DNA of 64,000 nt from Rhizobiales bacterium Y(2018) (GTDB taxonomy: Bacteria > Pseudomonadota > Alphaproteobacteria > Rhizobiales > Aestuariivirgaceae). The stretch spans positions 124,001 through 188,000 of the forward strand of contig SCPD01000012.1 of assembly GCA_005502925.1 (NCBI GenBank), given 5' to 3'. The notes under the pieces are model-generated. The model was not told the origin of the DNA, made no database searches, and saw only the letters and a program-made list of their open reading frames with translations. Each line of letters starts with the position of its first letter. Position 1 is the first letter of the stretch. Made by a program: the position numbers and the translations under genes. Of the stretch, positions 17,181-25,867 are shown piece after piece.

Positions 17181-17226
17181 CCAAAAAAGATGAACGCTTC
17201 GCCTTGTCGGGGCTCCAGAAGCGTTC
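17181..17226 (-). promoter_or_regulatory. Terminator-like hairpin in the leader of the ABC exporter gene
   Basis: On the minus strand GAACGCTTC (17226-17218) pairs perfectly with GAAGCGTTC (17200-17192) across a 17-base loop, then ATCTTTTTTGG follows. The T-run ends at the ribosome site (GGAG) of the GTG start at 17171. It could end transcripts arriving from upstream, or act as a conditional attenuator of the exporter. Confidence 0.5.
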
Positions 17227-17321
17227 GGGCGGGAAAGCTGTCGACTCTCCCGAAAATCTTGGCGGTCTTATAGCGGAGCCGAATTCAAGAGGGAAGCGGG
17301 GAGACCTGTCATAAAAGCAGA

Positions 17322-17346
17322 AACCCCGCCGTGATGCGGCGGGGTT
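17322..17346 (-). terminator. Intrinsic terminator of the Pro/Thr-rich protein gene
   Basis: A perfect ten-pair stem AACCCCGCCG / CGGCGGGGTT encloses the loop TGATG. Read on the minus strand it is followed by TCTGCTTTT, about 30 bases after the stop codon of the gene at 17377. Confidence 0.8.
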
Positions 17347-17376
17347 CCTTGTGGTAATCGCGAACCGACCCTTACG

Positions 17377-17784
17377 TTACGGGTTGGTGGTACCCTGGCC
17401 GGTTGTTCCGCCCGTGGTGCCGCCCTCAGGGGCAGGCGCGGTCGGCGTGGCCGGCTGTTCGGGTGCCGGGGCCGCAGGCTGCTGCGTGCTGCCCTCAGGC
17501 TGGGTGCTCGTGCCGCCCTGCGGTTGTGTCGGCGTCGCAGGCTGCTCGGGCGCGGGGGCCGGCGTGACCGGCTGATCGGTCGTGGTGCCCGTGGTCGGCG
17601 CTGGCGGCGTAGTGCTGCTGCCGCCCCACATGAAGAAGGCCGCGATCAACGCCAGGACAACCAGACCACCGATGATCCATCCGGTGCTGCTGCCAGATCC
17701 CTTGTTATGAATCTCCGTCTCATAGCTGACATTCGAGTCGGCTTTAGGATCCGTCTTCGCGCGATACTGAGGGTTGGTATCCAT
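17377..17784 (-). CDS. Membrane-anchored Pro/Thr/Gln-rich protein of unknown function
   Basis: 135 residues. After a polar N terminus of about 34 residues comes one transmembrane helix (GWIIGGLVVLALIAAFFMWGG). The remaining 80 residues are low complexity, with repeated PEQPATPT, PAPEQPA and GGTSTQPEGST blocks and no cysteine. The charge pattern suggests a short cytoplasmic part and an extended periplasmic tail, as in cell-envelope spacers. I do not recognise a family. It is a single gene with its own terminator. Confidence 0.8.
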   Translation of the reverse strand: MDTNPQYRAKTDPKADSNVSYETEIHNKGSGSSTGWIIGGLVVLALIAAFFMWGGSSTTPPAPTTGTTTDQPVTPAPAPEQPATPTQPQGGTSTQPEGSTQQPAAPAPEQPATPTAPAPEGGTTGGTTGQGTTNP

Positions 17785-17965
17785 TCTTGTCTCCCATCAA
17801 ATGGATGATGCCCGTTAACGCCCGGACCGGCCGAAAGTTCCCCTCGGGATGAAATTAAAAGCTTACGAATATCAAATGGTTGGCACAATTTCCCGACAGC
17901 GGCATGGCCATCCGCCGATAATTGCGTGGCTGGCTTTTTGCTGCACATGCTAACGACAATCCGCC

Positions 17966-19375
17966 ATGGCCTCCTTTCCGCGCATCATCCCGCTCGTCGT
18001 CGCATCGGCGCTGTTCATGGAAAATACCGACTCGACGGTGATCGCGACGTCGTTGCCGGCCATCGCCGCCGATCTCCACGAAGATCCGGTCATCCTCAAG
18101 CTTGCATTCACCACCTATCTCCTGGCGCTGACCGTCTTCATTCCGGTGAGCGGCTGGTGCGCCGACCGCTTCGGCGCCCGCAATGTGTTCCGCGCCGCTA
18201 TCGCCATCTTCACTTTGGGCTCGATCGCCTGCGGGCTCGCGACGTCGCTTGAAGGCCTCATCGCGGCCAGGGCTCTACAGGGCATGGGCGGTGCCATGAT
18301 GGTGCCGGTGGGCCGGCTCATCATCCTGCGAACAGTGTCGAAGAGCGAGATGGTGAATGCGCTGGCGCTGCTCACCATTCCGGCGCTGCTCGGACCGGTC
18401 TTCGGCCCGCCGCTCGGCGGCTTCATCACCACCTATTTCCATTGGCGCTGGATCTTCTTCATCAATGTGCCGTTCGGTCTGCTCGGCCTGGCGCTGGCGA
18501 CAATCTATATGCCGAATATCCGCGAGGAGGGCGTGCCGCCGCTCGACGCCAAAGGCTTTCTCCTCTCCGGCCTCGGGCTTTCGTCGCTCGTCTTCGGTGC
18601 GACGGTGTTCGGTCGCGACGTGCTGCCGGCCTATGGCGCCGAGATCCTGATGGTCGTCGGCGCGGTGCTGACGACGTTCTATGTCCGCCACGCCAAGCGT
18701 ACCGCCAATCCGATCCTCGACCTCAATCTCCTCAAGATCGCGACCTTCCGGTCGGGTGCGCTGGGCGGCAATCTGTTCCGCGTCGGCGTTGGTGCCATTC
18801 CGTTTCTCCTGCCCTTGATGCTGCAGCTCGGCTTCGGGCTGACTCCCTTCCAGTCGGGCAGCCTCACTTTTGCGGCGGCCTTAGGCGCGCTCACCATGAA
18901 GTTCACCGCCGCCCGGATCATCAAGCGTTTCGGATTCCGCACCGTGCTCGTCTGCAACGCGCTGGTGAGCGCCGTCTTTCTCGCCGTGCAGGGCCTGTTC
19001 ACGCCGGAGACGCCGCATCTCGTCATCCTGGCGGTCCTGCTAGCCGGCGGCTTCTTCCGTTCGCTGCAATTCACAGCACTCAATGCGCTGTCCTATTCCG
19101 ACATCTCGCCGCGCGAGATGGGCAAGGCGACGAGCTTCTACAGCGTGGCGCAGCAGCTCTCTTTGGCGACCGGCGTCTTCTGCGCCGCGTCCGTGCTCGA
19201 GATCGCGCAGTATCTGAGAGGCGATCTCACTCTAACGGTTGCAGATTTCTCCTTCGCCTTCTTCACGGTTGGGATCATCAGCGCGTTCTCGGTGTTCTCG
19301 CATCTGAAGCTCGACAAGGATGCCGGCGCGGAAGTGTCGGGACGCGTCACGAGCAAGGCCGGTGAGAGCGCCTGA
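17966..19375 (+). CDS. MFS transporter, DHA2 (14-helix drug:H+ antiporter-like) family
   Basis: 469 residues with multiple hydrophobic helices. Motif A is visible in modified form (GWCADRFGARNVFR). Motif C-like GPVFGPPLGGFI and the DHA2-type stretch HWRWIFFINVPFGLLG follow. MENTDSTVIATSLPAIA near the N terminus matches the D/E-x-T-V-V/I-N/A-x-A-L-P pattern of the EmrB/MdtD group. It probably exports drugs or other small molecules; the substrate is unknown. It is preceded by a 180-base gap shared with the divergent Pro/Thr-rich gene. No periplasmic adaptor gene is adjacent. Confidence 0.92.
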   Translation: MASFPRIIPLVVASALFMENTDSTVIATSLPAIAADLHEDPVILKLAFTTYLLALTVFIPVSGWCADRFGARNVFRAAIAIFTLGSIACGLATSLEGLIAARALQGMGGAMMVPVGRLIILRTVSKSEMVNALALLTIPALLGPVFGPPLGGFITTYFHWRWIFFINVPFGLLGLALATIYMPNIREEGVPPLDAKGFLLSGLGLSSLVFGATVFGRDVLPAYGAEILMVVGAVLTTFYVRHAKRTANPILDLNLLKIATFRSGALGGNLFRVGVGAIPFLLPLMLQLGFGLTPFQSGSLTFAAALGALTMKFTAARIIKRFGFRTVLVCNALVSAVFLAVQGLFTPETPHLVILAVLLAGGFFRSLQFTALNALSYSDISPREMGKATSFYSVAQQLSLATGVFCAASVLEIAQYLRGDLTLTVADFSFAFFTVGIISAFSVFSHLKLDKDAGAEVSGRVTSKAGESA

Positions 19376-19516
19376 CGCAACGCTAACGTTTCATATTGGC
19401 ACGAATAATCCGCATACCGACTGATTCCGTTAAGGACGGTGACATCGGACGTTGGTACATTTGCGTCGGCTGCGAATAGATTCGGGTAACTCTGTTTCGG
19501 GTTGTGGGGGACTCAA

Positions 19517-21946
19517 ATGAAACTCAAGCTTTTGTCGCTGATGGGCACGTCGACAGCGTGTCTCATCGCTGTAGGGTTTTCGTCGACGCAACAGGCCGAG
19601 GCAGCCTGTTCCGGACTTCCTGGCACGGCAGGCGCCGACACGATCGTCTGTGACGGCAATGCACCAGACCCAACCGGTTTCTTCAATACCGGCGCCGGCA
19701 ATGACAGCATCACCATCACCGGCGGCACCATCACCGTCGATCCCGGCAATATCGACAGCAATGCCGCGATCGGCGCCCTCAGCATTCAGCAGGAGGACGG
19801 CCGGGACCGGCTGGAGATCAGCGCGGGCACGGTGCAGGGCGCCGTCAACCAGGGCGCGGGCATCGACACGTTCATCATGTCCGGCGGCCAGATCGCCGCG
19901 CTCAACCAGGCGAGCGATCTCGACGTCGCCGTGATCAGCGGTGGGCGGATTGTCGGCCTGTTCTTCGCCGGCGACGATGTCACCATGACGGGCGGGCAGA
20001 TCGGCACGGTCGATCTCGAGCAGGCCAATAATATCCTGAAAATGTCCGGCGGCACGATCGACACCGACGTGCTGGCGCAGCAGCACAATGACACGCTCAT
20101 TCTGTCGGGTGGCTCGATCGGCGGCACGGTCAACTTCCGGAATGGCACCAACAGCTTCACCGTCACCGGCGGCAGCATCGGCGGCAATGTGCAAAGCGGG
20201 ACGGGGACCGACACATTCACCTGGGACGGCGGCGGCACGATCGGCGGCAGCGTGACGCTTGGCGACGCCAATGACAGCGCCAATTTGCGCAATCTCACCG
20301 ATGCCATCATCGGCGGAACGGTCATCGACGGACAGACCGGCACCGACACGCTCACTTTTTCCGGCACCAATGCCAGCTGGGCGGCGCAATTCCTGAACTG
20401 GGAGAATGCCGATCTCACCAACAACACGACGATCACCGCAACGGAAGATATCGTGCTTGGCGATGCCGGCACGCTGCAAGGCGCGATGACGATCGACGGC
20501 TCGAGCCGGCTGCTCGCCGGCAACAATGTCAATGCGGTGTTCCGGGCCTTCGATCCCACCGGCACGGCCAGCCTCAGCAATGCCGGCGCCATCGATCTGA
20601 CGAATGGCGGCAGCGGCGCCAATGATACATTCACGGCCCGCGGCCAATATGCCGGCAATGGCGGGCGCGTCATCCTCGACACGGTACTCGGGAATGACGC
20701 TTCGGATTCCGATCGGCTGATCCTCGCCGATGCGCCGGCCATCGGCACGACCGGGCTCGAGATCCGCAATTTCGGCGGGCCCGGCGCGCTTACCACCGCT
20801 GACGGCATTCTGGTGGTCGAGGAGCAGGGCGGCGCATCCGCCGGCACGGCTTTCCACCTGGCCGAGCCGGTCGCCGCCGGCGCCTTCGACTATCTGCTCT
20901 TCCAGGGCAATGCGGCGGGCGATGAGGCGAATAACTGGTATCTGCGTTCGCAGCTTATCGATGAAGGGCCGGATCCGGAGCCCGCCATTCCGCTCTACCG
21001 TCCGGAAGTTGCGATCCAGTCGGCGGTGGCGCCGCTCGCCCGGGAGCTCACCGCTGTCATGCTCGGCACGTTCCACGAGCGGCGCGGCGAGCAAGCTCTG
21101 TTCCGCGACGGGCAGGAGGGCAGCCGCTTCTGGATGCGCAGCTTCGCCCAGTATCTCGACATGTCCTGGGACGGAACGGTCGATCCGTCCTTCGAAGGGG
21201 CGGCCTTCGGCTTCCAGGCCGGCGCCGATTTCTACCGCGAAAAAAGCGCGAGCGGCGGGATCACCGCGGCAGGCCTGTTCGGCGGCTATGGCCGCATCAC
21301 GGGCGATGTCGAAGGCTTCGCCCAGGCGATCGATGATTTCGAGGCGGGCGATGCGCCGATCAACGGCTACAGCATCGGCGCCAATGTCGTCCATGTCGGC
21401 CCAGAAGGCTGGTATCTCGACGCCGTCCTGATGGGCACGCTTCTCGACGGCCGGCCCAATTCGGATCGCGGCGTCTCGGCCGATCTCGACGGCACCGCCA
21501 TCACGGCCTCGCTCGAAGGCGGCATTCCGATCGCGCTCGGCGAGGGCATCGCGCTCGAGCCGCAGGCGCAGGTCATCTGGCAGCATCTCGATCTCGACGA
21601 CAGCGAGGATGATTTCGCCGACATCAACTACGATACGCCCGACACCTTCACCGGCCGCCTCGGCGCGCGCCTCACCGGCAGCTTCGAAAGCGACGCCGGA
21701 ACGCAGTGGCAGCCTTATCTCAAGGCCAATCTCTGGTATTCGCCGTCCAAGACCGACGAGGTCAACTTCGATGCTGACGAAGTGAAGACGAAGATCGGCA
21801 CCACGGCGGTCGAGGTCGGCGGCGGTCTCGTCGCGGCGGTTTCCGACCGCGTGAGCCTGTTCGGCACCGGCGATTACACGTTCGATATCGGCGGACAGGA
21901 GAAGGAAGCGGTCGAAGGCAATCTCGGCCTGCAAGTCTCTTGGTGA
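19517..21946 (+). CDS. Autotransporter with beta-barrel domain
   Basis: 809 residues. It has a signal peptide (MKLKLLSLMGTSTACLIAVG...QAEA), then a passenger of about 480 residues rich in beta-helix-like turns with recurring SGGxIGGxV and GTDTF motifs. An AIDA/AT-type barrel runs from about residue 530 (SRFWMRSFAQYLDMSWDG) and ends in a terminal Trp, as required for Bam insertion. A single Cys lies in the mature N terminus. The passenger is predicted to be displayed at the surface; its role (adhesion, biofilm or other) is unknown. GGGGGA precedes the ATG. The stop overlaps the start of the kinase gene. Confidence 0.92.
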   Translation: MKLKLLSLMGTSTACLIAVGFSSTQQAEAACSGLPGTAGADTIVCDGNAPDPTGFFNTGAGNDSITITGGTITVDPGNIDSNAAIGALSIQQEDGRDRLEISAGTVQGAVNQGAGIDTFIMSGGQIAALNQASDLDVAVISGGRIVGLFFAGDDVTMTGGQIGTVDLEQANNILKMSGGTIDTDVLAQQHNDTLILSGGSIGGTVNFRNGTNSFTVTGGSIGGNVQSGTGTDTFTWDGGGTIGGSVTLGDANDSANLRNLTDAIIGGTVIDGQTGTDTLTFSGTNASWAAQFLNWENADLTNNTTITATEDIVLGDAGTLQGAMTIDGSSRLLAGNNVNAVFRAFDPTGTASLSNAGAIDLTNGGSGANDTFTARGQYAGNGGRVILDTVLGNDASDSDRLILADAPAIGTTGLEIRNFGGPGALTTADGILVVEEQGGASAGTAFHLAEPVAAGAFDYLLFQGNAAGDEANNWYLRSQLIDEGPDPEPAIPLYRPEVAIQSAVAPLARELTAVMLGTFHERRGEQALFRDGQEGSRFWMRSFAQYLDMSWDGTVDPSFEGAAFGFQAGADFYREKSASGGITAAGLFGGYGRITGDVEGFAQAIDDFEAGDAPINGYSIGANVVHVGPEGWYLDAVLMGTLLDGRPNSDRGVSADLDGTAITASLEGGIPIALGEGIALEPQAQVIWQHLDLDDSEDDFADINYDTPDTFTGRLGARLTGSFESDAGTQWQPYLKANLWYSPSKTDEVNFDADEVKTKIGTTAVEVGGGLVAAVSDRVSLFGTGDYTFDIGGQEKEAVEGNLGLQVSW

Positions 21947-22467
21947 GGGAAGGGGCGCGAAAGCGGCTCTTCATCATCACCGGGGCGATGGCGGCCGGCA
22001 AGTCGACCGTCGCCCAGCTCCTCGCCGAGCGTCTGCCGAAATCGGTGCATCTGCGCGGCGATCTGTTCCGCCGCATGATCGTCAATGGCGCCGCCGAAAT
22101 GGGGCCCGAGCTGTCGGAAGAGGCCAAGGCGCAGCTCGCTCTGCGCCACCGTCTCGCTTGTGACGCGGCGCGCGCCTATGTCGAAACGGGCTTCAGCGTC
22201 GTCTATCAGGACATATTGATCGGGACGTCCTTGAAGGACGTGGCCGAGCGGCTCGCCGATCTCGATCCGATGATCGTCGTGCTCAATCCCAAGGCCGATG
22301 TCCTGGCCAAGCGCGATGCGGCGCGCCACAAGACCGGTTACAGCGAAGGATTTCCGCCCGAGGTGCTGGCTGAGGCGCTGGAGCGCGAGACGCCGCGCCT
22401 CGGCCTGTGGCTCGATACCTCGCGGATGACCGCCGAAGAGGTGGTGGACAGGATTCTCAGAGCTTAA
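21943..22467 (+). CDS. P-loop kinase-like protein (AAA_33 / zeta-toxin-like), function unknown
   Basis: About 174 residues of a small P-loop NTPase. Walker A is IITGAMAAGKSTVAQLLAERL near the N terminus, followed by HLRGDLFRRM (an acidic residue where nucleotide and sugar kinases place a substrate-binding base). A lid-like Arg/Lys-rich stretch lies near DVLAKRDAARHKTG. This is the layout of gluconate-kinase, chloramphenicol-phosphotransferase and zeta-like kinases. The start is GTG at 21943, overlapping the TGA of the autotransporter (GTGA); TTG at 21940 is also in frame. Its stop shares four bases with the stop of the convergent acetyltransferase gene. Confidence 0.85.
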   Translation: MREGARKRLFIITGAMAAGKSTVAQLLAERLPKSVHLRGDLFRRMIVNGAAEMGPELSEEAKAQLALRHRLACDAARAYVETGFSVVYQDILIGTSLKDVAERLADLDPMIVVLNPKADVLAKRDAARHKTGYSEGFPPEVLAEALERETPRLGLWLDTSRMTAEEVVDRILRA

Positions 22468-23015
22468 TCGAGCGCCTTCCGCAGACAGGCGATGCGTTCG
22501 ACTTCGGTGAAGCCGTAAGCGTGGTGCGCGCCGAGGCTAACCTCGTTTTCGATTTGCGTATCACTCGCCATTTCGGTGAAACCGCTGGCTTTCGCCCAGT
22601 CCCCGGCGGCACTCATCAAGAGGCGGCCGACATTCCGCCGGCGGGTGCTTTCCGCGACATAGAGGCCCTCGACATAGGGAACCGGGGACGAGGCGCAGCC
22701 CTCGGCATAGTTGCGCAAGGAGAGCTCGACAAAACCTAGCGCGCATCCCGGCGAAGTGGAATCACTTCGCCGAAGAGGATTCGCGCCAGGCCAATATTGG
22801 AGCAAATCCTTATCGCCAAAGTCTTCAACTTTGGCGGGATTTGCTATCGGGCCACCGTCCTCGGCGATGAAGGCGCGGGCGATCATCGGATCAGCGGCGA
22901 AATAGCCTTCGACCTCCGCCAGAAGCGAGGGATCCTCGCCATAAAGGGCTGCCCGCATATCGCGCCAGGCGGCCTTGTCCTCCGGCCGCACTTCGCGGAC
23001 GACGATGTCGGCCAT
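22464..23015 (-). CDS. GNAT acetyltransferase (aminoglycoside 6'-N-acetyltransferase-like) with an internal insertion
   Basis: 183 residues. The start REVRPEDKAAWRDMRAALY and the CoA-binding region VPYVEGLYVAESTRRRNVGRLL mark a GNAT of the AAC(6') type, ending with HHAYGFTEVERIACLRK. Residues about 57-89, between the strands AFIAEDGG and ALGFVELSLR, look inserted: they are coded by a palindromic DNA element (22748-22850) that stays in frame. The start ATG overlaps the helicase stop (TGATG), which argues that the gene is still translated. Whether the enzyme is active is open. The substrate is unknown; the name does not prove antibiotic resistance. Confidence 0.85.
   Translation of the reverse strand: MADIVVREVRPEDKAAWRDMRAALYGEDPSLLAEVEGYFAADPMIARAFIAEDGGPIANPAKVEDFGDKDLLQYWPGANPLRRSDSTSPGCALGFVELSLRNYAEGCASSPVPYVEGLYVAESTRRRNVGRLLMSAAGDWAKASGFTEMASDTQIENEVSLGAHHAYGFTEVERIACLRKALD
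22748..22850. repeat. Palindromic element inserted in frame in the acetyltransferase gene
   Basis: The element holds two strong palindromes. The first is GGCGAAGTG-GAAT-CACTTCGCC (22750-22771), with perfect nine-base arms. The second is nested: GCAAATCC (22802-22809) with GGATTTGC (22837-22844) outside, and GCCAAAGT (22815-22822) with ACTTTGGC (22828-22835) inside. The span is open in the acetyltransferase frame. It resembles rhizobial intergenic palindromes and, in behaviour, the protein-coding palindromic elements known from Rickettsia. The exact borders are estimated. Confidence 0.75.
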
Positions 23016-25360
23016 CACGCCAGCTCGATGAAGGAATCGAGCACGCGTTTTTCGCCCGCCTTGTCGAAGTCGATGGTGAGCTTGTTGCCGTCGACATGGC
23101 TGACCCGGCCATAGCCGAATTTCTGGTGGAAGACGCGGGCACCGCGGGCGATGTTCTTGCCCTCGGTCTCGCGCGCCACCAGCTGGCCCTCGATGATGTT
23201 GGGCGAAGAGCGCATCGCCTCGCCTTTGGCATAGGCGCGCTGGGCACGTTGCCAGCCGGGCGTGTCATAGGTGTTGGAGAAGGGCGTGGTGCGCTCCTCG
23301 AAGCGGCTGGTGCCATAGGAGCCGATCCCGTAGCCGCCATAGGAATTGGCCATCGGGGCCACTTCGACATGGGCTTCCGGCAATTCGTCGATGAAGCGCG
23401 ATGGCAGGCTCGACTGCCAGAGATTATGGACGCGGCGGTTCTGGGCGAAGGAAATAGTGGCGCGGCGCTTGGCGCGGGTGATGCCGACATAGGCGAGGCG
23501 GCGCTCTTCTTCCAGGCCGGCGCGGCCATTCTCGTCGAGCGAGCGCTGATGCGGGAAAAGGCCTTCCTCCCAGCCGGGCAGGAAGACGGTGCCGAATTCG
23601 AGCCCTTTGGCGGAATGCAAGGTCATGATGTTGACCTTGTCCTCGCTGGCATTGGATTCGGTGTCCATGACGAGAGCGATATGCTCGAGGAACCCTTCCA
23701 TGGTCTCGAACTCACCCATCGAGCGGACCAGTTCTTTGAGGTTTTCGAGGCGCCCTTGCGCTTCCGGGCTCTTGTCGTTCTGCCACATGGTCGTATAGCC
23801 CGACTCGTCGAGGATGATCTCGGCGAGCTCGGTATGGGGCAGGCCCTGCAGCGCCTGGCGCCAGCGTCCGAAGGATTCGAGGAGCGAGCGCAGGGCGCTG
23901 CGCGTCTTGGCCGGCAATTCGTCGGTCTGGCTCACGGCCTCGGCGGCGCGGTAGAGCGAGTAGCCATTCTTGCGGGCATGCTCATGCATGCGCTTGACGG
24001 AGGTGTCGCCGATGCCGCGTTTCGGCACGTTGATGATGCGCTCAAAAGCGAGGTCGTTGTCGGGTGAAGCCGTGATCTTGAGATAGGCCAGCGCGTCGCG
24101 CACTTCCTGGCGCTCATAGAAGCGCGGGCCACCGACGACGCGGTAGGGGACGCCCAGCGTGATGAATCGATCTTCGAAAGCGCGCATCTGGAAGGACGCG
24201 CGCACCAGGATCGCCATGTCGTTGAGCTTCTCGCCCTTGCGCTGCAGCTGCTCGATATCCTCACCGATGGCGCGGGCTTCCTCATCGCCGTCCCAATGCG
24301 AGCGCAAGGTGATCTGGTCGCCGTCGTCGCGCTCGCTTCTGAGCGTCTTGCCGAGGCGGCTCTCATTCTTGGCGATGAGGCCGGAAGCGGCGCCCAGAAT
24401 CTGCGGGGTCGAGCGGTAATTGCGCTCGAGGCGGATGACCTTGGCGCCGGGAAAATCCTTCTCGAAGCGCAGGATGTTGTCGATCTCGGCGCCGCGCCAG
24501 CCATAGATCGACTGATCGTCGTCGCCGACGCAGCAGATGTTCTTGTGGCCGTGGGCGAGGAGCCGCAGCCACAGATACTGGGCGACATTGGTGTCCTGAT
24601 ATTCGTCGACCAGCATGTATTTGAAGCGGCGCTGATACTCTTTCAGCACGTCGGGATGGTCCTGGAAGATATGCAGGACCTCGAGCAGCAGGTCGCCGAA
24701 ATCGACGGCGTTCACGACCCGGAGACGCGCCTGATATTCCGCGTAGAGCTCGGCGCCCCGGCCATTGCCATAGGCATGAGCCTCGCCGGCCGGGACGCGC
24801 GCCGGCAGCAGGCCGCGATTCTTCCAGTTGTCGATGAGCCCGGCGAGCTGGCGGGCCGGCCAGCGTTTCTCGTCGATGCCGGCGGCCTCGATGATCTGCT
24901 TCAGCAGCCGGATCTGGTCGTCGGTGTCGAGGATCGAGAAGCCGGATTTGAGGCCGGCGAGCTCGGCATGGGAGCGCAGGATCTTGACACCAATGGCGTG
25001 GAAGGTGCCGAGCCAGGTCATGCCCTCGACCACGCCGCCGATCAGGTGGCCGATGCGCTCCCTCATCTCGCGTGCCGCCTTGTTGGTGAAGGTGACGCAC
25101 AGAATCTGCCCCGGCCAGGCCTTGCCGGTGGCGAGGATATGGGCGAGGCGGGTGGTGAGCACCCGGGTCTTGCCGGTGCCGGCACCAGCCAGCACCAGAA
25201 GCGGACCATCGATCGTCTCGACCGCCGCCCGCTGCTCGGGGTTGAGGCCTTTCAGATAGGGGGCTTCAGCACCCGCCAAGGCGCGCGCGCTCAGCCCGCC
25301 CGGCTTCTGCGGCGGCGGGGCCTCTTCGAAATCACCTAGATCAATGGGACGCGACGTCAT
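23015..25360 (-). CDS. UvrD/PcrA-type ATP-dependent DNA helicase
   Basis: 781 residues of an SF1A 3'-5' helicase used in nucleotide excision and mismatch repair and in clearing replication blocks. Visible motifs: Walker A AGAGTGKTRVLTTRL (residues about 58-72), motif Ia CVTFTNKAAREM, DEXX box VDEYQDTN, motif III VGDDDQSIYGWRGA, motif IV LERNYRS, motif V TLHSAKGLEF, and VGITRAKRRATI. The C-terminal Tudor-like tail (ARVFHQKFGYGRVSHVDGN) is the RNA-polymerase-binding type found in PcrA/UvrD. The ATG at 25360 is chosen because the frame upstream lacks family sequence. It is first in a two-gene unit with the acetyltransferase. Confidence 0.95.
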   Translation of the reverse strand: MTSRPIDLGDFEEAPPPQKPGGLSARALAGAEAPYLKGLNPEQRAAVETIDGPLLVLAGAGTGKTRVLTTRLAHILATGKAWPGQILCVTFTNKAAREMRERIGHLIGGVVEGMTWLGTFHAIGVKILRSHAELAGLKSGFSILDTDDQIRLLKQIIEAAGIDEKRWPARQLAGLIDNWKNRGLLPARVPAGEAHAYGNGRGAELYAEYQARLRVVNAVDFGDLLLEVLHIFQDHPDVLKEYQRRFKYMLVDEYQDTNVAQYLWLRLLAHGHKNICCVGDDDQSIYGWRGAEIDNILRFEKDFPGAKVIRLERNYRSTPQILGAASGLIAKNESRLGKTLRSERDDGDQITLRSHWDGDEEARAIGEDIEQLQRKGEKLNDMAILVRASFQMRAFEDRFITLGVPYRVVGGPRFYERQEVRDALAYLKITASPDNDLAFERIINVPKRGIGDTSVKRMHEHARKNGYSLYRAAEAVSQTDELPAKTRSALRSLLESFGRWRQALQGLPHTELAEIILDESGYTTMWQNDKSPEAQGRLENLKELVRSMGEFETMEGFLEHIALVMDTESNASEDKVNIMTLHSAKGLEFGTVFLPGWEEGLFPHQRSLDENGRAGLEEERRLAYVGITRAKRRATISFAQNRRVHNLWQSSLPSRFIDELPEAHVEVAPMANSYGGYGIGSYGTSRFEERTTPFSNTYDTPGWQRAQRAYAKGEAMRSSPNIIEGQLVARETEGKNIARGARVFHQKFGYGRVSHVDGNKLTIDFDKAGEKRVLDSFIELA

Positions 25361-25454
25361 GGTAAAAGGGTGCGAATCCTGAAGTTTCGCACCCTTATAT
25401 AGCAACTCCGCGCCGGATCACGATGCCTTTGGCCGGAGCCAAAACCGGCCATTT

Positions 25455-25637
25455 TCAGTGGAGGCAGTTGCCCTTCATATCCTTGAGGGCGGCCTGGACG
25501 CTGCGCCAGGTCTCGGCGGTGTGCTCGGCGCCATATTTTACGCAAATGCGCTCATGGACCTGGGCCTCTTCACTCGCCTTCACGCCATGAATGACGAGAA
25601 GCTGGCGGGCGAATTCGATGATGGTTGCGTTCTGCAT
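25455..25637 (-). CDS. Small 60-residue protein, paralogue of the one at 25921-26103
   Basis: Starts MQNATIIEFARQLLVIHG and shares with the gene upstream the spaced pattern MQ...I..ARQL...G..A..EA...C...G...A..WR..Q.AL. It is predicted helical and soluble, with two Cys. GGAGG lies eight bases before the ATG, supporting translation. I do not recognise a named family. It lies just upstream of the helicase gene on the same strand. Confidence 0.7.
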   Translation of the reverse strand: MQNATIIEFARQLLVIHGVKASEEAQVHERICVKYGAEHTAETWRSVQAALKDMKGNCLH

Positions 25638-25790
25638 GGTGCCGACCTCCCTCGTTTGCGGTTGACGGGGGACATATGCCGGGCGAATGAGTCGATATTA
25701 TTGCAGTGATGCGGCGAGACGATATTTATATGCTTCAGATTTTAACGGTTTTGAATCTCACACAGCGCCGTGACGCTCTTCTTTGTCTTG

Positions 25791-25861
25791 ACGCATCGGC
25801 TTGCCCGAAAACCGTGGGCACTTTTCGGGCCGATGCTTTTTTTACGCATCGGCTTGCCCTA
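25791..25861. repeat. Palindromic intergenic repeat with a partial second copy
   Basis: GCATCGGC (25793-25800) pairs with GCCGATGC (25829-25836), and GCCCGAAAA (25803-25811) pairs with TTTTCGGGC (25822-25830), so the whole element can fold; seven T follow on the plus strand. The first 21 bases recur with one change at 25844-25861 onward (ACGCATCGGCTTGCCC). Elements with a GCATCGG...CGAAAA...TTTTCGGG core are dispersed in many rhizobial genomes. It lies between the two related small genes. Confidence 0.65.
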
Positions 25862-25867
25862 AAACAC

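Noticed and set aside
19430-21934. An 834-codon open frame antisense to the autotransporter gene
   Set aside because: It mirrors the third-position GC of the real gene and shows no family signature. The autotransporter has a signal peptide, a barrel and a proper terminal aromatic residue.
22464-23015. The acetyltransferase as a pseudogene because of the insertion
   Set aside because: The frame is intact through the whole insertion, the CoA-binding motif is complete and the start is coupled to the helicase gene. I keep it as a gene with an altered loop.
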